The notes: generated by a model from the sequence alone, not told the origin. 64,000 nt of DNA from Chlorops oryzae (GCA_020466095.1 CM035806.1:114676950-114740949), one strand, 5' to 3'; shown: positions 10,150 to 22,160, numbered from the stretch's first letter. Numbers and translations: made by a program.

Positions 10150-12477
10150 ACTTTCTTACCTATGTTCTGACTATCTATGTCATCTATAAAAATCTTTTTA
10201 ATGTCTAGTTCCTCAAAACTAACTGTCTTTTCTTTATTATTTTTTAAATTAACTCCTTTCTCTTTTTCTTTACTCTCTACTTTGACCGGAACTAGACTTG
10301 GCCTTTTAAATGTCGACTGGATTTGGGCATTCCGGCCTATTGGCCTTGACCGGGCCGCATAGAGTTTCCCTGACTATTTCTTTCCTGCTGGGGCATATCT
10401 TTACAAAATCTGGCTATGTGACCATAATTATGGCACTTATAGCATTGCATATTCCCCGGCGGCTTATTCATAAAAGATGGTGTTTGTCTCTGATTAGCGT
10501 ATTGTGTATGTGTTCTATTCGAATTTTATGAATTGTATTGCCTCGAATTTTGACTAAAATTTTGCATAGTAGAATTTTGGGGTTTATTGAAATTCGGTGG
10601 CGTTAAAGCTGGAATAAAAGGTTGGGCAGCACCTTGGTTTCGGAAGGGGTTGAAGTCTTGTATTGGGGATGAGTTTAGTCGTCCTGAGTTCTGGCTCGCT
10701 TGGTTAATTTGTTCTGCTGATCCCTGTCTTGGTCTTCAAAATGTATTGCTCTCATGATTATTCACCCTACAAATGTTGCAAAATAATTTTCTTATTTTGC
10801 TAAAACACTTGTTCTCCAAGTGCCCCACCTTTCCGCAAAACGCACAAGATTTCCCGGTCAATAATATATCTTTGCTATTTTTTTGATTGCACTTATTACT
10901 CTGTTCGTGTCCATATTCAGCACAAACACTGCAGAAAGGCGTATTCTTTCTCTGCACGCACACATCCCCAGTGTGACCTACTGTATTGCAAAAAGCACAT
11001 GGAACTGTTTGGGGTCCCATGGGGACAAATTGGTTCATGGTGTGAGTAGACTGACATTTTACATGGTTTTCCATATGCAATTCTTCTGATTCCTCAGCTA
11101 ACCTGATTAAATCTGTGATTGGTTTATCTTTGTTCGTTTCCAGGCGGCTCTGCATGTATGAGTCTCGAACACCTGAAATGAACCTGAGTGTTGCCAATCT
11201 TCTGTATTCGCTGAGTGCCGACACTGCTTCCGAGCTATTCCATGACTTATTTATAATTTCCTCGGCCTCATTTAACAAGACTTCCAATCTTCCCCCAAAC
11301 GTGGAGGCTCTTTCATTAGCCTGCTGCTCTGCTCTTGCTATTTCGGAACGGATTGTTTCCAGACTCCTGCGCTTTAAGAATTCTCTCTTTATAATTTCGC
11401 TGATGTCGTCTAGACTAGTTACTAATCGTTGGCTCACTTTTGTATACGCTAATCCTGACAATCTATTTTTGACGCATTTTATAATGTCTCTTGATTAACT
11501 GCCACTCACTACACCTTTCAATAGTTCGATTCCTGTTATGAACTTTTCTACTTCCCCAAATAATTCTGGGTTTTGTGAGCCTGAAAATGGTGGTACCAGG
11601 TGAGCCACTTTTTTTATTAATTCATCCGCTTTCAATTGTGTTGCCTTTGTTCTTTGTATCTTCGGTATGATTTTTGGTGTGACGGACGGACGCTCAAAAT
11701 GTTCTGTGTTAGTGATAGTTGTTCCTACAGGGGTTGCTGTAGTGGACGGCAATTCAAAATTTATTATGTTGCTGCTAGCTGTTCCTACAGGGATTGTAGT
11801 AACGGTTGAAATCTCAAAATTTTCTGTGTTCCTACTCGTTGTTCTTATCTTCCTTGTGGTATTTGGGCTTGGCGTTGGAGAAGTTGCACAAACTGTTCTT
11901 AATGAACTTTTTAGTTTTCTAACTTCTTGTTTCAGATATTTAACTTCTTCTTCAATTGCTTTTAGACTTGCTTTGTCCTTTTCTAAAGCTTCTACTGTTT
12001 CTTTTCCTACTGACTGTTTTAATACTTTCTTAAGGGTTTCGTTTTCTCCTTCTGCCTTTTTTATTAAGTTCTTCTGTTCTTTGATTTGTTTCCTTAATTT
12101 TTTACAGTTTTTTCAAGAAGTATTACGGTGACTTCCAATGTCTTTATTCCTTCTCTTAAGGTCTGACTTAACGCACCTAATGTACCCTTCACCTTGTTGA
12201 TCAAAAAGCTTGCTTCTTCAAGTTTTGTAAATTGTCCTAACACTGCTTGATCCTTAATTAATTGTGAGCTTTCCCTATTTAGTCCTGCCTCCTTTATTAA
12301 CTCCCAAGTACTTGCTACAATTGTTTTTGCATCTATTTCTGACTGATGTAGTTGTTGTCTGAGCTTATCTATTTCTTCTTCCATACAGTTAAATATTTGC
12401 GGTACTGTTTTTAAATATCTTTTCAAAGTGAAAAACAACGGGACTCTTGCACAGTTTTTTTTTTCAAAATTTTCCAC
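10150..12477 (-). pseudogene. gag: Gag with coiled coil and about five zinc knuckles
   Basis: Minus-strand frames from 12477 to ~10150. The N-terminus has heptad-rich coiled-coil segments (KLRQQLHQ..., and a Lys/Glu-rich stretch near 12090-11900). A Thr/Pro-rich part with three ~66 nt repeats (11690-11840) follows, then the capsid-like core (PPFSGSQNPELF...). An in-frame stop lies at 11495. Three clear zinc knuckles are CAFCNTVGH, CSVCAEYGH and CAFCGKVGH, then a degenerate CNICRVNNH and a last CYKCHNYGHIARFC near 10400. Most insect gypsy elements have one or two knuckles, so five is high. Frameshifts near 12100, 10740 and 10370 break the frame. Gag would package element RNA. Confidence 0.8.
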
Positions 12478-12881
12478 TTACCATTTTTATTTTTCGACTT
12501 TCCTTTTGCTTCTTTTCGTCTCGGATTGCTTCTTGTCTGGAACTTCTGGTTTCTGTATTTGAATTGTCTAAAATCAATTTTATTTTCTTCGCAAAGCAAT
12601 TAAACAATATTCCTTAATAAAAAATTTCAAGAGGATACTGTCGGTGAACGCTCTTTCCGTTTACCGCCAATATAGTCTTTATTCGAGATTATTTCAATCG
12701 TCCGCAAGTCCAAATCTGTGAAAAAAGGCTTTAGCTAGGCGGTGCGACGCGTCGTGTTTAAAACATGTTTCAGTTCCGCTTCAGCTATCCTTTATTTTTT
12801 CCACAGATCATGCACACGTTCAAAACAACCTGATCTGAAATCGTTATGAGTCTAGGTTTGGATCCAACTGACAGTTGAATA

Positions 12882-12893
12882 CCGGCTGCGCCA
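12882..12893 (-). promoter_or_regulatory. Primer binding site, tRNA-Ser type
   Basis: On the minus strand, 4 nt inside the LTR end, reads TGGCGCAGCCGG. It fits the 3' end of tRNA-Ser, the primer used by 17.6/297-type gypsy elements (TGGCGCAGTC in those). Confidence 0.7.
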
Positions 12894-12897
12894 ATTA

Positions 12898-13666
12898 TGT
12901 TGAGGCTAGGGTGTGTACTGAAAAGGACACACAGCCTAATGCCAGAACGTTATATATTCTACAACTTTAACTTCCTTCTTTCAAATAAATGTTACACCGA
13001 AGGATTCTTTTCAACTCTTTTATTTATATCTCCAAACACTTATTCTTATTACAATGGTCCTTACTAACTCCTGACTTACACTCGAAAGACTTCCCTCATT
13101 CTCTAAACCACATTAAACGCTCAGACTTGAATTGTTGTTGCCGTTGGGTCAGTACAACCCAATTCGAGCTGGAACGTTGGATACTCAATCACCAGTCCTC
13201 TTCCAATTGTCGATCATCTGCTTCTATAAAGGGAAAGTGCCTAGCATGCACTTTCTGGCTGGCACTTCGCAATCCGGAACATCGTGCGCTGTGGCAATGC
13301 TTCTGGCGCTGCGACTACTGACCGAGTTCTTGGTTGTGTCGTCATAGTCACTTGTTGCCTTATTGCTGTGTTCTGCTTGGAATTTGCTGATCATGCGGAA
13401 CTGATTCGTTCACCGTTTGTCGTTCTCGCCGTTCGTCTGTTTGTCGTTTGCGATTAATCATACTTCATCACTTGCTGCGGTTATTAACTTCGACTTCGGA
13501 ATTGTCTTGGTCGGTTGTTGTTGTTTCGACCTTGACTATTAAGTTGCAGTTTTGCCGGCTTTCACTTCAGGGTCGTTTGTTTATTTTTATTTGCTGCGGG
13601 TGTTGTTTAATTTGTTGTCGATCAGAGTCAACGAGAAAAGGTTGTGAGTCGAAACAGCTCACAACA
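12898..13666 (-). repeat. 5' LTR of the minus-strand retroelement (769 bp)
   Basis: On the minus strand it starts TGTTGTGAGCTG and ends CCTCAACA, giving short inverted ends TGTTG/CAACA. It contains a TTTATAGAAG TATA-like site near 13225 and AATAAA near 13020 as poly(A) signal. The primer site follows directly. No second copy of this LTR is present in the window. Confidence 0.8.
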
Positions 13667-13877
13667 ATCTGGACACCCACAGATTCAGATTATTATTAAT
13701 CAAATCTACCACTCAGAAGTTCTCGATCAACATGAGATTATTTTATGGGCAATTTTAATCATCTCAATTATCAGTTTAGCCCTAAAACTCTACAGATTAA
13801 ACAAGAAAAATAAGCGCCAAGAAGCTCTTAAAGCAGCTAGATCCATAGCATGTCTTACTGACGTCAGAACAACCTAA
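13667..13877 (+). CDS. Small hydrophobic leader frame of the plus-strand element
   Basis: An open frame just upstream of gag, starting within or after the junction with the LTR at 13666. It encodes about 70 residues with one strong membrane segment (IILWAILIISIISLALKLY) and a basic tail (RLNKKNKRQEALKAARS). The stop is 6 nt before the gag ATG. Its true start was probably lost at the junction. Function unknown; a membrane-anchored leader or a remnant N-terminus of gag are both possible. Confidence 0.45.
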
Positions 13878-13883
13878 GAACAT

Positions 13884-14994
13884 ATGGACAAATTGACGCA
13901 AGATATACTTACGCGTCTCGAGCAAAATCTTTCCAACCTTAAAAAGACACCAAACAGAAGATTCACAAAGAAAACACTTCTCAGCAAAAACCAAGAAAAT
14001 GAGCAGTTATACAACACACTCATTGACACTATAAAGTCAGCATATGAAAAATTCCCGGCAGCAGTTGTACCGAAAGCAAGAGAAATATACTCCACTATCC
14101 TTACAATTTTGAACAGCAAATTAGAGAATCACAGAAAGCTAATACCTTTCAAAGTCATCTCAACGTGCATGTCGTCATTTCTTTCATTGCATCAAAGAAA
14201 TAAAGCAAAACCAGACATGACTGAATCCAATTTCAATGTGATACAGTTCACCAAGGCCATACCGGAATTCACAGGAAAAAAAGAAGAGGCACAAAAATTC
14301 ATCAATCTCGTTGAACTATTTAATACAGAAATTCCAGATTGCAAAAGAACCAAATTATTTTGCATTGGTCTACAACACCAAGATACCAGACAAAATAAAA
14401 GTAAAGCTCGATTTACTGGGAACGACTAACGTTACAAACTTAATACAAAATTTGAAGGAAATATTCAAGCCCAGCAAAACAGTAAATACTGTATTAGACG
14501 AGCTATCCCAAGCCAAACAAGGAAGAAACACCATATCGAAATTTGCTGAAAAAATTGAAAGCTTGATCACCCAATTAAATTCGATTAAAATTTCAACACT
14601 TGGGACACCAGCAGAAAAAGCAGCAATTATTAAATCAAACGATGTAATAGCCCTTAATCAAACTGAAAATCAACAAACAAACCCAGCTCACAGCAGACAG
14701 CGGCAATTCGATCGCAGAGTGAACAACAACAACGATCGCTATGACAATCGCTACAGCAATAACAACAGCAACGGATACCGACAAGGCACATGCGACCGTT
14801 CTACATATCAGCGCAATGCACAATACAACAACAACAACTTCCATAGTCAACATGACAACAACAATGCTCGTGCGAATTCGAATGCGAACAATTCTCAAAG
14901 TCGCAACAATGCAAGGCAGAACGCGTTTGTTTTAAATGGCACAGAGCAACAAGGAAACTTGAGTACCCCCGAAACCGAACAAGAAACAATTTAG
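13884..14994 (+). pseudogene. gag: Gag of the plus-strand element
   Basis: Starts MDKLTQDILTRLEQ and covers a matrix/capsid-like region (IPEFTGKKEEAQKFINLVELF), then shifts frame near 14380 into a second frame with IFKPSKTVNTVLDEL and NSIKISTLGTPAEKA. The C-terminal ~80 residues are extremely Asn/Gln-rich with many Arg (repeats of NNN), a basic low-complexity RNA-binding type tail with no zinc knuckle. Ends at 14994, just before the protease. Confidence 0.75.
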
Positions 14995-14999
14995 GTCAC

Positions 15000-15419
15000 T
15001 CGGGGAGTTCAATAAAAATTTTTAATTTCACCGTTAACTTTGATTATAGTAATTATGCTTACATTAAATGTAATAACAACATTATTTCATGTTTAATTGG
15101 TACTGGAGCAGACATATCCATAATTAAACATGAAAATTTGCGCAATATATATATTGATGGCAGCAACTCATGTGCGATTTCAGGAATCTCAAAAACCGAT
15201 ATTGTGACTCTAGGAACATGTATTTTGTCTATAGGTATAGAATACAGCATTTTAAATCATAAATTCAGTGTTGTAAATGATTCATTTCCCATAAAGTCAA
15301 GTGGAATTTTGGGACGAGATTTTTGTGCAAAATTCAGAGCAAGATCGATTATGAAAACTTTACTTTTACTTTCACACATAAGGGCATCAACCACATTCTT
15401 GATTTAATTCCAAAAGAAG
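15000..15419 (+). pseudogene. pol: Aspartic protease of the plus-strand element, catalytic Asp lost
   Basis: Reads CLIGTGADISI near 15089-15120, where the active-site D-T-G should be. The Asp is Gly here. The downstream motif SSGILGRDF (near 15300) is conserved. Translation continues into the transposon inserted at 15432, which cuts pol between protease and RT. Confidence 0.75.
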
Positions 15420-16405
15420 TTTTACTTACTAAAGGCGCATTTACACATTTGACATAAAAAAAAAATGAAGTCAAAATTTGAGAAATTATTTTGATTCATC
15501 GTTTACACACTACATAAATTTGACGTCAAAATACTCTCTCAAAAAAAATAAAGCAATGTCAAAATATCTGAGAGCTGAATAGAGAGTTTTTGATGCCAAC
15601 CTTCAAAATAGTGTTTATACGTTCGGTCAAAATTTTATGAATTATTTTTAAATCAAAAAGTCTTTCAAAGTGGCTTTTGGAGAGTCAACTCCAAATTTGG
15701 GGGAAAAAGAAGGGATATAATTAGCAAGGTGTCATTTTTTCGATTTTTTCAAAATCGTTCGACAAATGTGAAATCACATTTTTTTTTGAAGAAAAATCTT
15801 CAGTCCTCAATTAAAAAAAAAAAAATTTTTTTTTCCATGTGTAGAAGAAGATATGGAGCTATATATGTAGCTTTTTCGGGAAAATTTATTTCATTTATGT
15901 GTCGTTTGCATACAAAGTATTTAATTAACGGGGGTTATGTTGATGTTTTTTCATGTGATTTATAAGTCTCTAAAAAAATATATATAAATATTAAATATAT
16001 CAATAAGGTTTCTGGTCTGTTTAGCTTAAAACCTGTAGAAATTCGGAAATGCTCATTTTGGAAATCGTTTGCCACACCCTAAAATAAACTCGATTTTATA
16101 GTTAGTCTTCATTTCGGAAAGACCTTCAAAATACCCTTCAAAATCCACTTGGCCCAAGCAAAAAGGACCAATATCATGGAAACTATCAAGGAAAAACGAA
16201 ATTCCCCATACAAAAAAGTCGTGTTTTTTGGCATTTTCAGAGCACGATGCCACCCTTTAAAAACATTTTGTTTTGAAAATCTTTTATATTGTTAATTTTG
16301 TCATAATATTAACTTTCAAAAACCACTTGGCCCACAACAATTGCTAATCAAATTTGGCTGTACTGAAGTAAAATATGTAACAACATTTTTCAATAAAGTT
16401 CATAC

Positions 16406-17020
16406 CGATAGCTTCGGATAGAAAGGGCGTAACTCATTATTTTGCTACTTTACAGGAGAAGGAAAAAACTTCATAAAATCGCAAAGGTTAGATATTTAAA
16501 AAAAGTTTAAACGCAAACTCAATTAAATACTACGCACGAAATTTGTTTTAGGCTTGAATTTTTATTTTTTCTGTGTTTCGAGCAGTTTTCTGAGTTAGGG
16601 CTTTTTGATATCAATTTTCGTTCAAAACACGTGAGTTAGGTCTTTGTACGCAAAGTTTAAAATATAAATAAAATTATAAGATGCGATCCAGCACTATACT
16701 GTAACCAATAATATCGGTTAGTGGTTTCTATTGATACAATTAATTCAAAACAAATATTTTTTGAACACATTATTCACTGTTTTCACGTTCGTGTCTTGAG
16801 TCTTTGCATGCATACAGACCAAGAGAGACATGCAAAGACTTAAGAAAGGAACGTTCGCTATGAGTTAGGGCTTTTTTAAAAGTAACTATAACTTCGGTAT
16901 TTTCAATCAAAGGTCGTCAATTTTTTTGGAGGGGGTGTATTTGAGAGTCGACCATCAGAAAATGCAAAAATCTCGTTTTAAAAAAAAAATGAGTTACGCC
17001 CTTTCTATCCGAAGCTATCG
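16406..17020. mobile_element. Nested 615 bp TIR element, TSD ATAC
   Basis: 33 bp terminal inverted repeats beginning CGATAGCTTCGGATAGAAAG, flanked by ATAC at 16402-16405 and 17021-17024. Internally GAGTTAGGGCTTTTT-like motifs recur about three times. No coding potential, so a MITE. A 4 bp target copy fits Chapaev or Sola1 superfamilies; I cannot choose. Confidence 0.85.
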
Positions 17021-17844
17021 ATACAATCTTACAATGAAATAAGAAAAAATTTAGAGTATACTTTTAGGGTAAAAATTTTTCATATGAAAAATTCATTTCA
17101 AAACAATATTTATACAAAATGTGTGCTCTAACGAAATCGAATTTTTATGAAAACTTCAGAATGTTTTCCCTGCGTTAATTGTAAGCTCTGTGCAAAATTT
17201 CAAGACATTCTGACCAAAGGAAGAAATGTTACATTAAAAATTGATTTCGAGTTGTATTGGGGGTGGGTGGTAGGCGTGACCGATTTTGATGAAAATTTAT
17301 ATTTTCCTTAATTTTATTAAGATAAGGTTCAGTACCAAGTTTCATCACTGTGCGACCACTCCTTATAGTTCTTGCACTCAAATGTATTATGCGATCCCAC
17401 TGTGTTATGGGAGGAAATTGGAAAAGCCCATTTCCCGGGTTTTATGTTTTTAAAAAAAAAGTTCCAAAACAAAAGTTTATACTAAATATGTGATCTAACG
17501 GAATCATAAATAAAAATTAAATTTTTCCCAAAACAGGTTTTTTGACACCTTGCTAGATATAATAGCATAATAGATTCAAAAAATTAATAAAGGATTTTTG
17601 GATATCTAAGGATCGTGATAGGGCCATCCGCAGCCTGTGAGGCCATTTTGATTAATAATATAAGGAAGTTTACATCGGCTTACCCGATTGCACAAATACC
17701 TTTTCCTCAGCTTAAAATATATTAAAACATAACCCTAACGAAAATTCCTGCCGTTTTCGTTGCTCTAGCTTTGATATCTATTTATGGGTACCTTATCTGT
17801 ACTTCGATTTAGCTTCTCAAACTCGAAATTAATATTAAGCACAA

Positions 17845-18180
17845 AATTTTCGCGGATGGTGGTCATGGTCAAAGTTTAACCGTTAGAGGACATTATACCT
17901 AGCTGCGAAATAACCAATTCAAAATAGTGAAAATCAAATTTTTGCAAATCTCGCGAATGATGGAAATGGTCAAAATTTTACCGTAAGAGGGCATTAGGTC
18001 TAGCTGCGATATACTCAATTCAAAATAGTGAAAATAACATTTTTGCGAATTTCGCGGATGGTAGTCTTGGTCAAATTTTAACCGTAAGAGGACATCTAGC
18101 TGCGAAATACTCAATCCGAAATAGTGAAAATCAAATTTTTGCGAATTTCGAAAATGGTGGTCATGGTCAAATTTTAACTA
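17845..18180. repeat. Tandem repeat, ~105 bp unit, about 3 copies
   Basis: Units contain cgcggatggtggtcatggtc, aaccgtaagaggacat, tagctgcgaaatactcaat and aatagtgaaaatcaaattt in constant order. Non-coding, inside the 3.0 kb TIR element. Confidence 0.85.
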
Positions 18181-18459
18181 AGTATTTTTATATTTCTGAC
18201 TGTATTTACTTTTCTTGAAATTTTGATAATTTATCAAAATAAAATGAGCATGTCGATTCTTTTTTGAAGGACTGTCAATTTCCTCTTTTTGAAATCTTTT
18301 TGTGTTTACACTATTGACACTATTTCAACAAATTTTTTGAAGATAATTCACTTCAAAATCAAGAAGCGAGTTTGATGTAAAAAATTTTGCCGTTTACACT
18401 TTTTGACGAATTTTTTGAGAGAGATTTTGACAAAATTGTCAAATGTGTAAATGCGCCTT

Positions 18460-19440
18460 AATATAAAACAAACAAATTTTTCTACCTACAATACAAATAC
18501 TCGATGGTCAGATTTAACAAAACTTTTGAACTTAAAAGATCTAAATGACTTTAGCAGAAAATCAATTTCAGCACTTGGCAATCGAATAACTTTTATGAAC
18601 AAGAACTTGTTCTCACATACCACAGTCCTATATGTATAAAAAATTATCGACTTCCACAAAGCCAATTAAATGAAATCAATAAACATGTTGAAGAACTGCT
18701 AAACAAAGGAATTATTGAACACTCAACCAGTCCTTACAATTCACCATTATTAATAGCACCAAAGAAAGACTCGGAAAAAGAACAGAAATGGCGATTAGTA
18801 ATTGATTTTCGTCAACTGAATAAAAAGCTAATTGATGACAATTTTCTGATTTCAAGACTAGAAGATGTACTTGATAAATTAGAAGGTGCTAAATATTTCT
18901 CTACATTAGATATGACAAATTCATTTCATCAAATTTCACTTAGCAAAAATTCAAAACCTTTTACAGCCTTTTCAACACCTAATGGGCATTATCATTTTAA
19001 AACCGTTCCATTCGGATTAAAATTAGCTTCAAACAGTTTTCAAAGAATGTTAACAATTGCACTGTCAGGTTTAGATAACATATGTTTCATTTACATCGAT
19101 GACATTATAATTTTTGGCAAAACAATTTAAGAGCATAATGCAAATCTTCAACGCGTATTCCAAAGATTAAAACACTACAATTTAAAGTTAAATCCATCAA
19201 AATGTACCTTTCTAAAAAACGGAGTAATTTTTCTAGGCCATAAAATAACCGTTCTTGGTGTAAAAGCCGACCCAGAAAAATGCAAGGTAGTCAAAAACTT
19301 TCCAACACCTATGAACTCAAATGAAGTAAGAAGATTCGTTGCATTTTGTAATTACTATAGAAAATTCGTAAAAAATTTTGCACAAAAATAACAAAACCAC
19401 TAAACAACTTACTGAAAAAGAATCTTGCGTTTCATTGGAG
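18460..19440 (+). pseudogene. pol: Reverse transcriptase of the plus-strand element
   Basis: RT resumes after the insertion: YRLPQSQLNEI-like region, GIIEHSTSPYNSP, KWRLVIDFRQLNKK, FSTLDMTNSFHQI, VPFGLKLASNSFQRM, then the catalytic FIYIDDIIIF box (19084-19115). TAA at 19128 interrupts the frame, followed by FLGHKITVLGVKADP and FCNYYRKFVKNFA. Further stops follow near 19390 and 19446. Normal gypsy RT order and size. Confidence 0.88.
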
Positions 19441-19900
19441 CACTGAATGAGAAAAATCATTTCAAATACTTAAAAACTCACTCATTAACCCACCAATCTT
19501 ACAATATCCAAATCTTCAAAAAGAATTCATTCTAACCACAAACGCCTCAAACTACGCCCTTGGTTCAGTACCCACACAAGGTACCATAGGATTCGATCTT
19601 CCCATTGCATATGGCAGTAGATCTTTAAACAAACATGAACTAAATAAACCGATAATAGAAAAAGAACTTTTAGCCATTCATTGGGCAATAAATCATTTTA
19701 GACCCTACCTATATGGTAAATTTTTCAAAATCGTCACGGATCATAGACCTTTAGTTTTATTATTTAAACATAAAAACCCCTCCTCAAAGCTCACCAGAAT
19801 TCGAATAGATCTCATGGAATATGATTTTGAGATCATATACAAACAAGGAAAATTAAACACTAATGCTGATGCACTTTCTAGAATTCCAGTGGACTGAAAT
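19441..19900 (+). pseudogene. pol: RNase H of the plus-strand element
   Basis: Contains PILQYPNLQKEFILTTNASN, where the first catalytic Asp is Asn, then EKELLAIHWAI (Glu) and VTDHRPL (Asp). It ends NADALSRIP and a stop at about 19897. It degrades the RNA strand in RNA-DNA hybrids in intact relatives. Confidence 0.85.
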
Positions 19901-20379
19901 GAATTAAAAACTTTGATTCCATGCATTGCAGCAATAAATAGAAGCAGAACTACAAATGTGACCCGTCCAAATAGAACACCTACCCCCACAGAAACGATTA
20001 GCTATCCGCACATGTGGGAATGTATTTCTATATCGGACATAAGATATTTACCTATTCTTAAATTTTTACAAAAACAAGGGAATAATAAACGCAAAACGCT
20101 TAATAATTTGCAGACTTTTGCCATAATCAATAACAATGTTTCGATTGAATCAAGCGATAAACCATACTGCACAAGCCAGGTTTCGGAGAAGCTGATTCCA
20201 GTACTACAAAGCAATGGCATAAGTAAGCTAGCTCTTTCCAAGAAGGACCTAGTATTTGAATCTATGAGTCAACAAGAATTAAAAATTTTATATGAAGAGA
20301 CACTGCAGAAACACATAAATAAGGGATTGTGCACTCCCATAACAATTATTTTATTCAAACCCCCCGAATCAATTAATAA

Positions 20380-21397
20380 CGAACCTGATCAGTTACGTTT
20401 CAGTAAAGAAAATCATTTATCTTTACTCGGAGGTCACACCGGTATAAACAGGACAATAGCAAAGTTGAAACAACGCTAAGTCTGGAAAGGTATGAATAAG
20501 ATGGTAAAGAAATTCATACAAAATTGCGAAATTTGCAAGAAAAATATAATACTTGTACATAATAAAGAAAAAATGGTAATCACTGACACACCTTGTAGTC
20601 GTTTTCAAACAGTATCGATAGACACAATAGGCCCCTTACGTAAATCAAATAATTTTAGATGCATTTAAACCCGACAATGCGACTTAACTAAATACGTTGA
20701 AGCTTTCCCTATGACATCTAAAGAATCATTAGAAGTAGCAAAAACTATAGTAGAAAAATTCATTTTAAAATATGGTAATTTCAAAACCATGAAAACAGAC
20801 ATGGGAAAAGAATTTGTAAATCAAACTATTTCAGAAATTTGTACTTTATTGAATATTGAACAAAAAACCTCAACACCATATCACCACGAATCTTTAGGTG
20901 GAATAGAAAGAAATCATAGAGTTTTCAACGACTATCTTTTATGTTGCACTGAAGACACAGAATGGGATAAAAATATTCCTTATTATACATACTCTTACAA
21001 TACCACTCCACATACAAGCACAAGATATATCCCCCTTGAATTAATATTTGGTAGATTACCAAGCCTGCCATCCAATATTTACAAAAACAAGCCAATTTAC
21101 AACTTTGATAGTTACCAGAATGAGCTCAGGGTAAGATTAAAAAACGCACATGAGAATGCCAGAAAAAGCTTAATTGATTCAAAAATTAAAAATAAAAAAT
21201 GCTATGACAAGACATCAAAGCCTACCGATTTTAAAAAAGGCAACCTAGTCTTCTTAAGAATTTATACAGGTAAAAAATTGGACAGTCCATATGATGGTCA
21301 ATTTAAAATTGTAGAAAGACAAGGCGTTAATTCAGTAATTTTATATAAGGATAAAAGAAAATTAGTCCATAATAACAATCTTAAACTATGTAGATAA
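20380..21397 (+). pseudogene. pol: Integrase of the plus-strand element
   Basis: Zinc-binding part HLSLLGGHTGINRT ... CEICKKN with a TAA at about 20477. The core has Asp in SIDTIGPL, a TAA near 20667, Asp in KTDMGKEF and Glu in GGIERNHR. The tail reads FKKGNLVFLR and ends KLVHNNNLKLCR at 21397. No env-like frame follows. Confidence 0.88.
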
Positions 21398-21639
21398 GCA
21401 AGAATAAATATTAAGATCTATTAACATCTTTAGAAACCGGTGATAAGTAAGATTTTAAAACGATTAGTAAATTTTAAGGTGATAAGATTCTAAAATATGT
21501 AGATACAAAAAAAAATTTCTGTTATGCAATTCGACATCATAATAGGCCTATTATGATGTCGATTTTAAAATCATAATGAAGCATATTATGACACTAGATT
21601 TGAGAAAAAATAAAAAAAAATTTTAAAACAAACAAAAAG

Positions 21640-21845
21640 CATGGCATACTACCAGGGTTTGTAATGAATTTCAAAGCGTGCAATAATAAATTTCAAAACG
21701 CACGCATTTCAAAAAATACAAGGCAAAGGTGTGCAATAACAAATCTCAAAACGCACGCATTTCAAAAAATACAAGGCAAGGTGTGCAATAATAAATTTCA
21801 AAATGCACGCATTTCAAAAAATACAAGGCAAAAATAAGCAGAGCA
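21640..21845. repeat. Tandem repeat, ~57 bp unit, about 3.5 copies
   Basis: Units share gtgtgcaataataaatttca, a cacgcatttc block and aaaatacaaggcaa. It lies in the 3' non-coding part of the plus-strand element. Confidence 0.85.
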
Positions 21846-21982
21846 TACTACGAAGTTGTATAATAAAGAATTTCAAATTATGAATCTGTCAAATAAAAAT
21901 AAAAATTTTCTTCACAAAAAAAAAAAACGTTTTCTTAAATTTAGGTTAAAATCTAGTTTGAAATCTTATTGCATAAAATATT

Positions 21983-22106
21983 GTTCGGCACTCGTGTCGA
22001 AACTCAGCTTTTTTCGCACTCGTGGTATTGTAAAACTCGGCTGCGCCTCGTTTTACAACATTTACCACTCGTGCAAAAAAAAGCTTCATTTCGACACTTG
22101 TATCGA
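21983..22106. repeat. Near-perfect long hairpin
   Basis: A palindrome with arms of ~60 nt. Left arm elements GCACTCGTGTCGAAACT, GCACTCGTGGTA and GTAAAACTCGGCTG are mirrored as CGCCTCGTTTTAC, TACCACTCGTGC and TTTCGACACTTGTATCG. It sits just upstream of the polypurine tract of the plus-strand element. Confidence 0.8.
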
Positions 22107-22148
22107 AAATATCTATTAACATTCGTATAAAACAAATTTTTTTTCTCT

Positions 22149-22160
22149 AAAGGGTGAGAG
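22149..22160 (+). promoter_or_regulatory. Polypurine tract
   Basis: AAAGGGTGAGAG directly before the TGTAGTATG start of the LTR. It is the expected plus-strand priming site for the plus-strand retroelement. Confidence 0.65.

Larger units (their letters stand above)
2717..13666 (-). mobile_element. Env-bearing Ty3/gypsy LTR retroelement with PTP and antisense cargo
   Basis: Order on the minus strand: 5' LTR (13666-12898), tRNA-Ser-like primer site, gag, protease, RT, RNase H, integrase, PTP domain, an antisense spliced frame, and F-type env. No 3' LTR is seen. Stops and frameshifts occur in every gene, so the copy is dead. Its 5' LTR abuts the 5' internal region of the plus-strand element at 13667, suggesting insertion into that element. 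Its LTR resembles the one at 23828-24482: both start TGTTGTGAG and share the block GGGAAGTCTTT(T)CGAGT. Exact clade (errantivirus, Osvaldo-like or other) is not decided. Confidence 0.85.
15432..18459. mobile_element. 3.0 kb non-coding TIR element inserted in pol
   Basis: Starts AAGGCGCATTTACACATTTG and ends with its inverse complement. The first ~23 bp match perfectly, and similar GTTTACAC and TTTGACG motifs recur in both subterminal regions. No transposase frame is seen, so it is probably non-autonomous. The two sides of the retroelement pol resume across it. The target duplication is not clear (TA on the left, AA on the right). It contains a nested element (16406-17020) and a tandem block (17845-18180). 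Confidence 0.8.
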
